From: Ancylobacter sp. Lp-2
GTDB lineage: Bacteria; Pseudomonadota; Alphaproteobacteria; Rhizobiales; Xanthobacteraceae
DNA: 64,000 bases
NCBI RefSeq assembly: GCF_020523795.1
Contig: NZ_JAJALI010000006.1
Span: 248,001-312,000 of the forward strand
Direction: 5' to 3'
Shown: positions 21,176-30,757 of the stretch, piece by piece
Layout: every line of letters starts with the position of its first letter
How positions within the stretch are numbered: position 1 is the first letter of the stretch
The notes under the pieces: model-generated
What the model was told of the DNA's origin: nothing
Databases searched by the model: none
Seen by the model: the letters and a program-made list of their open reading frames with translations, nothing else
Program-made: the position numbers and the translations under genes

Positions 21176-24100
21176 ATGTCGACGAGCACGAAGAAGGTGC
21201 ATCAGGATCCCGCCGAAGCGGCGCTTTCGGCGATCGAGGAGGCCCTGAGCCTTGACCTCGCCGAGGAAGAGGCACGCACCAGGCCAGCGGACGCCGCCCA
21301 CGCGGCACCCGAGGGGTCGGATCCATCGCGGACGGAGACCGCCGAGGTCGCCGACGCCGCGACGCACGAGCACGTCGACCTGCCGCCGGCCCGCGACCCC
21401 GATGGTCCGCGGATCGAGGAGCGTTTGCGCGAGGAGTTCGACGACACCTTCGATTTCGACGCCGAAGGCTCACTCACGCGCGACGTCGAGCTTGGCGATT
21501 TCGATACGTCCCTGTCCGAGCCCGATGACGAGCCGGTGGCCACCCGCCTCGGCCCGCCCCCGATCCTCGATATTCCGCGCCCGGACTTCTCCGAGCCGGC
21601 GCCCGCGGCACGCATCGCCGCCCGCACCGACGCCACGCCGACCGTCGCCGCGGGTCCGCGCGCGGCGAACGACGACCGCCAGTCCATCGGCCAGCTGCTG
21701 GCGGCGCTGCAGCGTCGCCCCTCCGCCACGCCCTATTATCTCGCCGCCGGCGCCTCGGCCGCCTGGATCGCGGCCGGCGGCTTCCTCGCCACCTCGGCCT
21801 TCCGTGGCAGCGGGCTCGACCTGTCGCAGATGCTGACCTCGCCCGCCGCGCTCGCGGTGGCGGCGGGGCTGATCATTCCGCCGGCCTTCTTCTTCTCGCT
21901 GGCGGCGATGTCGCGCCGCATGCAGGAGATGCGGATCGTCGCCCAGTCGATGGCTCAGGTCGCCATGCGGCTTGCCGAGCCGGCCGCCGCGCCGGCCCCC
22001 GTCGCCGAGGCGCCCCAGCCGGCGCGCTTCCAGTCGCCGCTGCCGGCGATCGACGAAGAGATCCAGCGCAACCTCAGCCGGGCCGGCGAGCTCGAGACCC
22101 TCGTACGCTCCGAGGTTGGCGAGCTCGAACGCGCCTATGAGGCGAACGAGACCCGCATGCGCCAGCTCATCGAGCGGCTGCAGGGCGAGCGCGAAATGGT
22201 GCTCTCGCACGCCGAGCACATCCGCGAGGCCATCGCCGCCGCGCATTTCTCCTTCACCCACGAGGTCGACGGGGTCAGCGAGCGCATCAACACCACCGTC
22301 TCCGAGGCCGCCGACCGCGTCACCGCCACCCTGTCCGACAAGGGCGAGAACATCACCCTGGCGCTTGGCCGCGTCGGCGATACCATCATCGACGCCCTGT
22401 CCGACAAGGGCGGCGACCTGATCGATCGCCTCCAGTCCACCGGTGCCGACGTCAACTCCAACCTGTCCACCGCCAGCGACAAGCTGATTTCGACCCTCTC
22501 CATCCAGACCGACGAGATCAGCACCCGCCTGTCCGGCATCACCGGCGAGCTTGCCACCACCCTGACGAGCCGCACCGACGAGATCGGCGACCGGCTGATG
22601 CGCACCGCCAGCGAACTCGCTGACGTGGTGACCAGCCGCACCGACGAGATGGGCGCCAAGCTCACCGCCACCACGCTCAACCTCACCGAGACCCTGACCA
22701 CCCGCTCCAACGACATCAGCGATGCGCTGGTCGGCACCGGCACCCGCCTTGCCGACGAGATTGCGGTGCGTGCCAGCGAGGTCAATCAGACGCTGAAGAG
22801 CACCGGCGACTCGCTGGTACTCGACCTGTCGGTGCGCGGTGGCGAAGTGGTGCGCAAGCTGGAAGAGACCGGCTCGCGCGTCGCCGACACCATCACCGTG
22901 CGCGGCGACGACCTCGCCGACCGCATCGCCGACACCAGCAATCGCATCTACGACACCATCGCGGTGCGCGGTGGCGACCTCGAGCGTTTGCTCGGCGAAA
23001 CCGGCGAGCGGGTCGTCCATCAGATCACCCTCGCCAGCGCCGGCGTGCACGACACGCTGGCGGCTTCCGTCGAGCAGTTCGGCCAGGATCTCGCCCAGCG
23101 CGGCGGCGCGATGAGCCAGCAGCTCTCTTTGGTCGGGACCGAAGTGTCCCAGACCATCGCCCAGCGCAGCGAGACCGCCGACCGGCAGTTCCGCGAGAAC
23201 ACCGAAGCCGCCATCTCCTCGCTCGCCTCGCACAGCGACGAGGTCCGCGATCTGCTCACCTCGCGTATCAAGGCTATCGAAGAGACCCTCTCGGTCCGCG
23301 GCAACGAGCTCGCCGACCGTATCGGCTCCGATACCGCCCTGCTCGGCCGCCAGATCACCGACGGCCTGCGCGATTTCGACACCGTCCTGCAGACGCACGG
23401 CTCCGACATCGTCGAGCGGATCACCGAACGGGTCGAAACCATCTCCCGGGCGATGGACGCCAACCTCACCGGCTTCGACGATCAGGTCTCCGCCAAGACC
23501 GAGCAGGTCACCACCGCTCTCGACCAGCGCCTCGCCAACATCGAAGGCGTGCTCGACCGTGGCCTCGAGGGGCTGAACGACACGCTGTCGGGCCGCACGG
23601 TGGAATTCGCCAAGACCCTGGCCGACGGCGCCCAGCTCGCCACCGAGGCGATGGACAAGTCGCTGGGCACGCTGGACGGCTTCTTCGCCGACCGCGCGCG
23701 CCAGGTCACCGACGCGCTCACCGAGCGCCTGGACTCGGCGGCGCGTACCCTCACCGACGGCGCGAACTCCGCTAATGACGCCATGAACCAGTCGCTGGCG
23801 GTACTGAACGGCTTCTTCGAGGAGCGGACCCGCGGCGTCACCGAAGAGATCGGCCAGCGGATCGAGCTCGTCGACCGTACGCTTGCCGGCCACTCGCGCG
23901 ACATCGCCGAAGTGCTCGACGTCCGCGTCAACCGTTTCGAGGAGACCATCGTCGGGCGGCTGGAAAGCGTCGCCACCTCGGTCGAGGTGCGGGGTGCGGC
24001 CATGGCCGACCTGCTCGGCCAGCGCATCGGCGCCGTTTCCGGCCAGCTGCGCGGCGAGGCGAGCGACATCGAGCAGAACCTCACCGCCCTCATCGACAAT

Positions 24101-27100
24101 GTCAGCCGCACCTTGGCCGACCGCGCCGGCGATGTCGCCTCGCTGTTCGACACCCGCACCGAGGAGATCGGCCGCCTGCTCGACGAGCGCGGCAACGGCC
24201 TGCTCGCGGCGCTGGAAGACCGCACGGTCGGCATCACCAGCGAGATCGGTCGCACCTCGAACGAGATGCTCGCGGCCATCGACGACCACCGCGACACGCT
24301 GGCACAGGCTCTCGACCGCACCCGTACCGGGGCGGTGGAAGAAATATTGCGGGCCAGCGAAGAGCTGCTGCAGACGCTGGAATCGCGCTCGGGCGTCATT
24401 GTTTCCGCCTTCGAGGTGGCCACCAGCGACCGCTCCGACCAACTCATCCGCGTCAGCGACGAAGTGCTCAGTGCGGTGGAAGCCCGCACCATCGGCCTGC
24501 TCGACGCCTTCCAGCGCTCGACCGCCGGTGCAGCCGGCGACATGGCGCGGGTCGGCGACGACCTGATTTCCAACCTGCGCAACCAGAGCGGCGAAGTCGT
24601 CGCCGCCCTGCAGCAGGCTGGCGGCCAGCTGACCGACGAGCTCGCCCGCAACTCCGCCAGCCTGGTGAGCGATATCGATGGTCGCAGCGCCCAGTTGGTG
24701 GACGTGCTGCGCCAGTCGAGCGACGTCACCTCCGCCGAATTCCTGCGCCTCACCGAGCAGTTCGTGCGCGAGCTCGACGAGCGTGGCGGCACCATCGTCG
24801 ACACCGCCCGCCAGACCGCCGAATTCGCCGCCGCCGAGCTTGCCCGTGTCGGCGAGGACTTCGCCGTCTCGCTGGACGGACGCGGCGAGGCCATGGTCAG
24901 CGCGGCCCGCCAGACCGCCGAGGCTGCGACCTCCGAGCTGTCCCGCGTCAGCGACGAATTCGTCGCCTCGCTCGACGGGCGTGGCGAGGCCATGGTCAGC
25001 GCGGCCCGCCAGACCGCCGAGACCGCGACCTCCGAGCTGTCCCGCGTCAGCGACGAGTTCGTCGCCTCGCTCGACGGACGTGGCGAAGCCATGGTCCAGG
25101 TGGCCCGGCAGACCGCCGAAGCCGCAGCGACCGAACTCGCCCGGCTCAGTGACGAGCTGGTGCAGGCGCTGGATGGTCGCAGCGAGGCCATCGTCGATGC
25201 CGCGCGCCAGACCACCGACTATGCCTCGGCCGAGCTCGCCCGCGTCAGCGAAGCCTTCTTGGGTTCGATCGACGGACGCGGCGAGGCCATTGTCGGCGCC
25301 GCTCGCCAGACGACCGAATACGCCGCCGCCGAGCTCGCCCGCATCGGCGAGGAACTGACCGGTACCCTCGACGGCCGCGGCAACGCCATCGTCGACGCCG
25401 CCCGCCAGGCCGCCGAGTTCGCCTCCTCCGAGCTGGTCCGCATCGGTGAGGAACTGGCCGGCACCCTCGACGGCCGTGGCAACGCTGTGGTCGATGCCGC
25501 CCGCCAGACGGCGGAAACCGCCGCCGCTGAACTCGCCCGCATCAGCGAGCAGCTGGTGAGCGATCTCGACGGTCGCGGTGGCGCCATCGTCGACGCCGCC
25601 CGCCAGACCGCCGAATTCGCCTCCTCCGAGCTGGCGCGCCTCAGCGACGAGATCACCACCACCCTCGACGGGCGCGGCGCCGGCATCGTCGACGCGATCG
25701 CGGAGAGCGGCCGCACCGCGCTGGCGGAGATCGCCGCCACCAAGGAAGCGCTGCACGGCGACATGGTCGGCCTGCTCGACCGGCTCGGCGACGTCAACGT
25801 CCAGCTTCAGGACGTGCTCGCCGGTTCCACCTCCAACCTCGTGGAAATCGAGAACGCGATCTCCGCGCGGCTGGAGAGCTTCCGCTCCACCGTCACCAAC
25901 CTTGAGGAGACGAGCCAGCTCGCCTCCGGGCGGATGGATGAGCAAATCCGCGAGCTGCGCTCGGTCGCGACCGACGTGCTGCAGGACGTCGCCACCCTCA
26001 GCCGCACCTTCACCGAGCAGGCCGGCATCATCACCGATGTCGCCGGCGCCCTCGGCTCGGCGCACAGCACGCTGGACGAGACCCTCGGCGGTCGCCACGA
26101 GGCGCTGCTCACCCTCGCCGACACGCTGAAGGCCCGCACCGGCGAGATCGACGGCACGCTCGCCGACTACGCTCGCGCGCTCGACGACACCTTCGCCCGT
26201 GCCGAGAGCCGAGCCGCCGAGCTAGCCCGCAGCATCGTCGAGAGCGCCACCTCCTCCACCGACGCGGTCGTCACGCAGCAGGAGAAGCTGCGCAAGACCG
26301 TCGAGGCGGAACGCGAGCGCACCCTCGCCGACCTCCACCACACCTATGAGCAGGCGGTGGGCGAGGTCAGTGAACTGATGGCCAAGGCGCATGAGAGCTT
26401 CACCGGCACCGCCGACGAGCTGCGCCGCTCGGCCAACGATATCCAGGGCCTCCTGGAGAACACCCGCGAGGAGCTGAAGCGCGGCATCCTCGTGCTGCCG
26501 GAGGAGACCGAGGCGAGTGCCGCCACGCTGCGCCGCACGGTGAGCGACCAGATCAAGGCGCTCGCCGAGCTCAACGACATCGTCGCCCGCCATGGCCGGG
26601 CGCTCGACATCGACACGGGCGGGCGCGGCCGCCAGCCGGCGCCGGCGCCCGCACCGGCTGCCGCTCGCCCTGCCGAGCCCCCGCGCCGCCCGGAGCCGAT
26701 CCGCGCCGAGACGCCGCGTCCGGCGACCGTCCGTCCCGAGGCGCCGCGCTACGAGCCGGCTCCGCGTCCCTCGACGACGACGCCTCCAGCCCGTCCTCAG
26801 GCGCCTGCCGCCGCCCAGCCTGCCCGCAAGCCGACGCCCGCGCCGGCTCAGCCTGTGGCACGCCCCGCCGCTCCCGCGCCGGATGCGCAGAGCGGCTGGC
26901 TCTCCGAGCTGCTGGCCCGCGCCGACACCGAGGCGTCCGCACCGGCCCCGCGTACCCCGGCCCCTGCCCGCCCGGCCGAGCCGCGGCCGCGCCAGCCGGT
27001 CAATGAGCGGCCGGTGCAGCACACCATCGAATCGCTCGACTCGCTGTCGGTCGATATCGCCCGCATGATCGACCATGAGGCGGCGGTGGAGTTGTGGGAG

Positions 27101-27364
27101 CGCTACAAGCGCGGCGAGCGCAACGTGTTCACCCGCCGGCTCTACACCATGCAGGGCCAGCAGACCTTCGAGGAGATCCGGCGCAAGTACCGTCGCGACC
27201 TCGAATTCCGCGACACGGTGGACCGCTACATCCTGGAGTTCGAGCGGCTGCTCGAGCAGATCTCCCGCGACGAGCGGGGCCAGGCGCTGACCAACACCTA
27301 CCTCACCTCGGATACCGGCAAGGTGTACACCCTCCTCGCCCACGCCGCCGGCCGATTCGACTGA
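21176..27364 (+). CDS. Giant coiled-coil membrane protein, growth pole ring (GPR) homologue
   Basis: A 2,062-residue protein. Layout: an acidic disordered N-terminus (1-180); two membrane helices near 187-208 and 222-246; a helical linker; an unbroken array of 11-residue units from 387 to 1530; further helical sequence to about 1810; a proline/alanine-rich region (about 1818-1940); and a compact conserved C-terminal domain (from VNERPVQHTIESL to the end). Size and plan match GPR (Atu1348) of Agrobacterium, about 2,100 residues. GPR forms a ring at the growing pole, has apolipoprotein-like repeats and is needed for rod shape. The start ATG at 21176 has an aaggaccggagg region upstream. Function here is inferred from architecture; the repeats alone would not prove orthology. 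Confidence 0.82.
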   Translation: MSTSTKKVHQDPAEAALSAIEEALSLDLAEEEARTRPADAAHAAPEGSDPSRTETAEVADAATHEHVDLPPARDPDGPRIEERLREEFDDTFDFDAEGSLTRDVELGDFDTSLSEPDDEPVATRLGPPPILDIPRPDFSEPAPAARIAARTDATPTVAAGPRAANDDRQSIGQLLAALQRRPSATPYYLAAGASAAWIAAGGFLATSAFRGSGLDLSQMLTSPAALAVAAGLIIPPAFFFSLAAMSRRMQEMRIVAQSMAQVAMRLAEPAAAPAPVAEAPQPARFQSPLPAIDEEIQRNLSRAGELETLVRSEVGELERAYEANETRMRQLIERLQGEREMVLSHAEHIREAIAAAHFSFTHEVDGVSERINTTVSEAADRVTATLSDKGENITLALGRVGDTIIDALSDKGGDLIDRLQSTGADVNSNLSTASDKLISTLSIQTDEISTRLSGITGELATTLTSRTDEIGDRLMRTASELADVVTSRTDEMGAKLTATTLNLTETLTTRSNDISDALVGTGTRLADEIAVRASEVNQTLKSTGDSLVLDLSVRGGEVVRKLEETGSRVADTITVRGDDLADRIADTSNRIYDTIAVRGGDLERLLGETGERVVHQITLASAGVHDTLAASVEQFGQDLAQRGGAMSQQLSLVGTEVSQTIAQRSETADRQFRENTEAAISSLASHSDEVRDLLTSRIKAIEETLSVRGNELADRIGSDTALLGRQITDGLRDFDTVLQTHGSDIVERITERVETISRAMDANLTGFDDQVSAKTEQVTTALDQRLANIEGVLDRGLEGLNDTLSGRTVEFAKTLADGAQLATEAMDKSLGTLDGFFADRARQVTDALTERLDSAARTLTDGANSANDAMNQSLAVLNGFFEERTRGVTEEIGQRIELVDRTLAGHSRDIAEVLDVRVNRFEETIVGRLESVATSVEVRGAAMADLLGQRIGAVSGQLRGEASDIEQNLTALIDNVSRTLADRAGDVASLFDTRTEEIGRLLDERGNGLLAALEDRTVGITSEIGRTSNEMLAAIDDHRDTLAQALDRTRTGAVEEILRASEELLQTLESRSGVIVSAFEVATSDRSDQLIRVSDEVLSAVEARTIGLLDAFQRSTAGAAGDMARVGDDLISNLRNQSGEVVAALQQAGGQLTDELARNSASLVSDIDGRSAQLVDVLRQSSDVTSAEFLRLTEQFVRELDERGGTIVDTARQTAEFAAAELARVGEDFAVSLDGRGEAMVSAARQTAEAATSELSRVSDEFVASLDGRGEAMVSAARQTAETATSELSRVSDEFVASLDGRGEAMVQVARQTAEAAATELARLSDELVQALDGRSEAIVDAARQTTDYASAELARVSEAFLGSIDGRGEAIVGAARQTTEYAAAELARIGEELTGTLDGRGNAIVDAARQAAEFASSELVRIGEELAGTLDGRGNAVVDAARQTAETAAAELARISEQLVSDLDGRGGAIVDAARQTAEFASSELARLSDEITTTLDGRGAGIVDAIAESGRTALAEIAATKEALHGDMVGLLDRLGDVNVQLQDVLAGSTSNLVEIENAISARLESFRSTVTNLEETSQLASGRMDEQIRELRSVATDVLQDVATLSRTFTEQAGIITDVAGALGSAHSTLDETLGGRHEALLTLADTLKARTGEIDGTLADYARALDDTFARAESRAAELARSIVESATSSTDAVVTQQEKLRKTVEAERERTLADLHHTYEQAVGEVSELMAKAHESFTGTADELRRSANDIQGLLENTREELKRGILVLPEETEASAATLRRTVSDQIKALAELNDIVARHGRALDIDTGGRGRQPAPAPAPAAARPAEPPRRPEPIRAETPRPATVRPEAPRYEPAPRPSTTTPPARPQAPAAAQPARKPTPAPAQPVARPAAPAPDAQSGWLSELLARADTEASAPAPRTPAPARPAEPRPRQPVNERPVQHTIESLDSLSVDIARMIDHEAAVELWERYKRGERNVFTRRLYTMQGQQTFEEIRRKYRRDLEFRDTVDRYILEFERLLEQISRDERGQALTNTYLTSDTGKVYTLLAHAAGRFD
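22334..25765 (+). repeat. 104 contiguous 33-bp (11-residue) units in the GPR gene
   Basis: Residues 387-1530 divide into exactly 104 eleven-residue units with no insertion or deletion. Most end in a large hydrophobic residue, with others at unit positions 4 and 7 or 8 (for example SVRGNELADRI, DQRLANIEGVL). Early units pair into 22-mers like those of apolipoprotein A. Units 805-892 form two 44-residue copies. Residues 1201-1497 form 33-mers. Confidence 0.88.
24776..25666 (+). repeat. Nine tandem 99-bp repeats within the GPR gene
   Basis: Nine copies of a 33-residue unit (for example DGRGEAMVSAA, RQTAEAATSEL, SRVSDEFVASL as three consecutive 11-mers). The DNA copies at 24893-24991 and 24992-25090 differ at only 5 of 99 bases, which points to recent tandem duplication. 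Confidence 0.9.
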
Positions 27365-27390
27365 GCGGCAAGCGCATCGCAAACATCGGA

Positions 27391-27413
27391 ACGGGCGCCC
27401 TTGCGGCGCCCGT
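27391..27413 (+). terminator. Hairpin downstream of the GPR gene
   Basis: A 9-bp stem (27391-27399 with 27405-27413) lies 27 bases after the stop codon. Only a weak T-rich stretch follows, so it is a less certain terminator. Confidence 0.45.
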
Positions 27414-28194
27414 TGCCGTTTCGGGGACATCCTCCTCCTGTCGGAGGGAAACATCCGTTGGAGGCGCTCGACCCTGCCCTCGACCCGCGGGCTCCATTCG
27501 TCCGCCCTCTTCCGCCCCACCTGCCCCGGGCACCGGCCGATGCCGCCGCGATGGACCCGGCATCCCCCGCACGTCAATGAAGCGGTCATGGGGCCGTACG
27601 GGATCGTAACCGCCAGCGATCGCCCGGCAGGTTGAAGCGGACGACGACCTCACCCCGTTCCACCGGGTTGAACACCTGTCGCTGATGATTCCGGCGGTGA
27701 AGGGCAAGGTCGCCCCGCGTGGCGATCGGCCGACGCGTCATGTGGTCGGGATAGGCAAGGGCCAGGGCACCCGGCCGAAAAGCGACCAGCGGCAAAACCG
27801 ACGAGGCAGGATCAGCGTGGCCAGGCGCAACCAAACCGGCGCGGCGGATCGCGGCCGTTGGCGAGGTGGCCGGGAAAGAAAATCAACCGGACGCTACAGA
27901 CCCGTGTCGCCGGGCTCACCGGCACTCCGCCCCCGGCCATTGCTCGACCGCCAGCCGCCGGCGAGGCCATTCGCTCGCATCCGGTGTCCGCCGGACATCC
28001 GGGTCTCGTCGAGAACGCCCCCCGCCTCGACGGGCAGACAGTCGCGGAGATTGCACTCGGCATCACGCGCAGGATCGCAAGGGTCCGTGATCACCGCGGA
28101 GGATCAGCCTCGTCCCGGCATCCCCGCACCACGCAGGGAGCCCGGGAGGCCGCGCCCGTCGCACCTCCCCAGCCGAAACGTCCGGCGAGACTGC
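27414..28194. other. Long stretch without a confident gene
   Basis: About 780 bases between GPR and the lipoprotein gene, which converge here. A minus-strand open frame from about 27834 to 27586 (82 codons, containing FNPVERGEVVVRFNLPGDRW) has fairly gene-like codon use but no recognised family or ribosome-binding site. It may be a fragment of a lost gene. Other frames are arginine/proline-rich shadows. Confidence 0.35.
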
Positions 28195-28851
28195 TCAGCG
28201 GCGGCCGGAGGCCCAGGTCACCAGTTCGATCAGCACCTGGTCGGAAGCTTCGTCCAGCGCCCGTGTCGCTTCTGGCCCGCTGGTGCCGGCGGCCGGTGCG
28301 CGGCCGGTGAACACCCGCGCCGCGACGATGCGGCCACTGGTGCCTGCGACGATGCGGGCGGAGATCTCCACCACCGCCTCGACGCCGTCATGGGTCCGCA
28401 GCCCGAAGGAGCGGATGTCGGTGAGCAGCTGGTAATCGGCGGAGACGCCGTCGCCGGCCCGCACCACCCAGCGCCCGCCGGCGCCATTCTCGAAGGTCTC
28501 GATCAGCCGCGCCTGCAGCAGCGCCGGCAGCCGGTCGCTCCACTGCGCGTCGCCGAGATAGGTGATCTGCCCCGGACGCGGCTCGACGACGATCTGCTGG
28601 GTGTCCAGCACCTGCAGCGCCGCCGGCGTGCTCACCGCCAGCACGCCCGGCATCGAGCGCGGCGCGGTGAAGCCGCTCGGCGCCGACAGGTCGAAGGTCG
28701 GGATCGGCTTGCTGCCGAGCAGCGAGGCGCAACCGCCCAGCGCCAGCGAGACGGCCAACGCCGCCGCGACGCCGCCCAGTCGGCGGCGCCGTCCGTTCAG
28801 AACTCCCACGCCCAGGTCCCCACCCGTTCTTGATTCACGCCCAGCCATCAT
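28195..28851 (-). CDS. ABC-type transport auxiliary lipoprotein (PqiC-like)
   Basis: A 218-residue lipoprotein. After a long basic leader comes a membrane segment ending in LALGGC, a lipobox with the cysteine to be acylated. The rest (TFDLSAPSGF, VLDTQQIVVEPRPGQITYLGDAQWSDRLP) is typical of the auxiliary lipoproteins paired with MCE/Mla transporters. Its ATG overlaps the stop of the MCE gene by one base, so it is translationally coupled. It probably sits in the outer membrane and receives lipid from the MCE tunnel. Confidence 0.85.
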   Translation of the reverse strand: MMAGRESRTGGDLGVGVLNGRRRRLGGVAAALAVSLALGGCASLLGSKPIPTFDLSAPSGFTAPRSMPGVLAVSTPAALQVLDTQQIVVEPRPGQITYLGDAQWSDRLPALLQARLIETFENGAGGRWVVRAGDGVSADYQLLTDIRSFGLRTHDGVEAVVEISARIVAGTSGRIVAARVFTGRAPAAGTSGPEATRALDEASDQVLIELVTWASGRR

Positions 28852-29897
28852 TACCGTCCTGTGTAGCTGGGAACCGACGACCCGCCAAAGATGAACTGGC
28901 GGGGGTTGCGTTCGAGATTGCGGAAAACCCGTTCGATCTCGGAGAGCGTGCGGCGCCCGTCGGCGGCCAGCGCCTCGTACTGCCTCAGGCCCGGACCGGT
29001 GAACTGGTTGAGGTTCTTGGTCAGCTCGGCGGTCCGCACATCGAGATTGGCCGCCAGCTTGCGCACCTCGGCGGCGGCGGCGGTGATCTCGGTGAACATG
29101 CCCTGTCCGTCCTTGCCGGTGGTCAGCCCGTTCACATTGTCGAGGATGCTGTCGACCTTGTCGGACATAGTGCCGAGACGCGCGGTGAACGCGTTGATGT
29201 CGTTCACCGTCGCGCGCACCTTCTCCGGGTCGACCGCCTGCACCGTCTTGTCGAGACTGGCCGCCAGCACGTCGATCCGCCGCGCCGCGGCGCCGACATC
29301 GGTGATCAGCCCGTTAATGTTCTCGGCATTGCTGCCGAGCACGGTGGTGAACTTGTCGACATTGTCGATCACCGTGCCGATCTTGCCCTCATTGGCGCGC
29401 AGGAGGTCATCGACCCGGCGCACCACGTCGTCGACCCGGCCCATGATCTGCTTGGCGCCCTGCACCAGATCTTGCATCGCGCTGGCATCGGCCTCGATGC
29501 GCGGCAGCTGGCCCTCTTCCGGCTCGCGCAGCGGCTGGGCGTTCGGCTGGCCGCCGACGAGACCCACCGAGGCGAGGCCGGTCAGCACCTGCGCGTTCAA
29601 TTGGGCGCGGGTGTCGCTCTTCACCGGCGTCGAGGGCTGCACCGCGATGGTCGCGACCACCCGGCGCGGATCCTGAGCGTCCAGCCGTAGCCCCGTCACG
29701 TCGCCGACCGGGATGCCGTTGAAGGTGACGCCGGAGCCGGTCTGCAACCCGCTCACCGCGCCGTTGAACACCACGTCGTAGAAGGTGCGCGGCCCGCGCG
29801 AGGCCGAGCCGTTGAACCACCAGACGAAGGCGAAGCCCGCCGCGACGACCAGAAGGGTAAACAGGCCGATGATCGTATAATTGGCACGTGTTTCCAT
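28851..29897 (-). CDS. mlaD: MlaD-type MCE-domain protein
   Basis: A 348-residue protein with one N-terminal membrane helix (TIIGLFTLLVVAAGFAFVWWF, residues 8-28). One MCE domain follows (VSGLQTGSGVTFNGIPVGDV), then a long helical C-terminal region (about 140-330). MCE proteins form hexameric rings that bind phospholipids in the periplasm. The helical extension is longer than that of E. coli MlaD, which suggests a needle-like tunnel reaching toward the outer membrane. It lies in the middle of the permease-ATPase-MCE-lipoprotein operon. Confidence 0.88.
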   Translation of the reverse strand: METRANYTIIGLFTLLVVAAGFAFVWWFNGSASRGPRTFYDVVFNGAVSGLQTGSGVTFNGIPVGDVTGLRLDAQDPRRVVATIAVQPSTPVKSDTRAQLNAQVLTGLASVGLVGGQPNAQPLREPEEGQLPRIEADASAMQDLVQGAKQIMGRVDDVVRRVDDLLRANEGKIGTVIDNVDKFTTVLGSNAENINGLITDVGAAARRIDVLAASLDKTVQAVDPEKVRATVNDINAFTARLGTMSDKVDSILDNVNGLTTGKDGQGMFTEITAAAAEVRKLAANLDVRTAELTKNLNQFTGPGLRQYEALAADGRRTLSEIERVFRNLERNPRQFIFGGSSVPSYTGR

Positions 29898-29905
29898 CGT
29901 CCGGT

Positions 29906-30748
29906 CTACCGTCCTTCGTCATGGCCGGCGCCGCGGCCGTCCTGAGGGCCGATACCGGCCGCCCGCGCCCGCTTGCCGTGGAAATAGGCGTGCACCCAGG
30001 GATGATCGGATTTCAGCATCGCCTCGATCGGTCCCACCGCGATCACCTTGCCATCGGCAAGGGCGGCGATTCGGTCGCAGACGCTGTGCAGGCTGTCGAG
30101 ATCGTGCGTTACCATGAATACGGTCAGCCCCAAAGTCTGCTGCAGCGTGGCGATCAGGTCGTCGAATTCGCCGGCGCCGATCGGGTCGAGACCCGAGGTC
30201 GGCTCGTCGAGAAACAGGATTTCCGGATCGAGCGCCAGCGCCCTCGCCAGCGCCACGCGCTTGATCATGCCGCCGGAAAGCTCGGACGGCATCTTCTCCA
30301 GCACGTCGGGCGGCAGCCCCACCATCTCAACCTTGGCGAGCGCCACCTCGTCCATCAGCCGCTGCGACATGGTGAGGAATTCGCGCATCGGGAACTGGAT
30401 GTTCTGCTTCACCGTCAGCGAGGAGAACAGCGCCCCCTGCTGGAACAGCACGCCCCAACGCTGCTCCAGCTTGCGGCGGCCCTCGAAGTCGAGCGCGTCG
30501 AGGTCCTGGCCGAACACCTCGACCGTGCCGGACACTTTCGGCACCAGGCCGAGAATGGTGCGGGTCAGCACCGACTTGCCGCCGCCCGAGGCGCCGACGA
30601 AGCCGAGGATCTCGCCGCGCCGCACGTCGAGCGACAGGCCCTTCAGGATCTTGCGATCGCCGAACGCGACCACCAGGTCGCTGACATGGATGATCGCCTC
30701 GTCGGTCGGTTCGGCTTGCGGATGGCTGAGGTCGGCATCGAGTTGCAT
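29906..30748 (-). CDS. mlaF: MlaF-type ABC transporter ATPase
   Basis: A 280-residue ATPase with Walker A GASGGGKS, Q-loop LFQQGALFSSL, signature LSGGMIKRVALARAL, Walker B ILFLDEPTSGLDP and switch histidine THD. GALFSSLTVKQN is typical of the Mla/MCE importer class. It powers lipid movement through the MlaE permease. It is 9 bases after the permease gene and 8 before the MCE gene. Confidence 0.93.
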   Translation of the reverse strand: MQLDADLSHPQAEPTDEAIIHVSDLVVAFGDRKILKGLSLDVRRGEILGFVGASGGGKSVLTRTILGLVPKVSGTVEVFGQDLDALDFEGRRKLEQRWGVLFQQGALFSSLTVKQNIQFPMREFLTMSQRLMDEVALAKVEMVGLPPDVLEKMPSELSGGMIKRVALARALALDPEILFLDEPTSGLDPIGAGEFDDLIATLQQTLGLTVFMVTHDLDSLHSVCDRIAALADGKVIAVGPIEAMLKSDHPWVHAYFHGKRARAAGIGPQDGRGAGHDEGR

Positions 30749-30757
30749 CGCCGGCCC

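Noticed and set aside
22334..25765. A CRISPR-like or minisatellite array
   Set aside because: The 33-bp and 99-bp repeats are in frame inside a protein gene without spacers, so they are coding repeats.
21470..26098. A 1,542-codon open frame on the minus strand opposite the GPR gene
   Set aside because: It is the antisense of the hendecad array; the 33-bp periodicity and high GC keep it open. The product is repetitive Gly/Ala/Val/Asp sequence with no domain, while the plus strand encodes a coherent protein.
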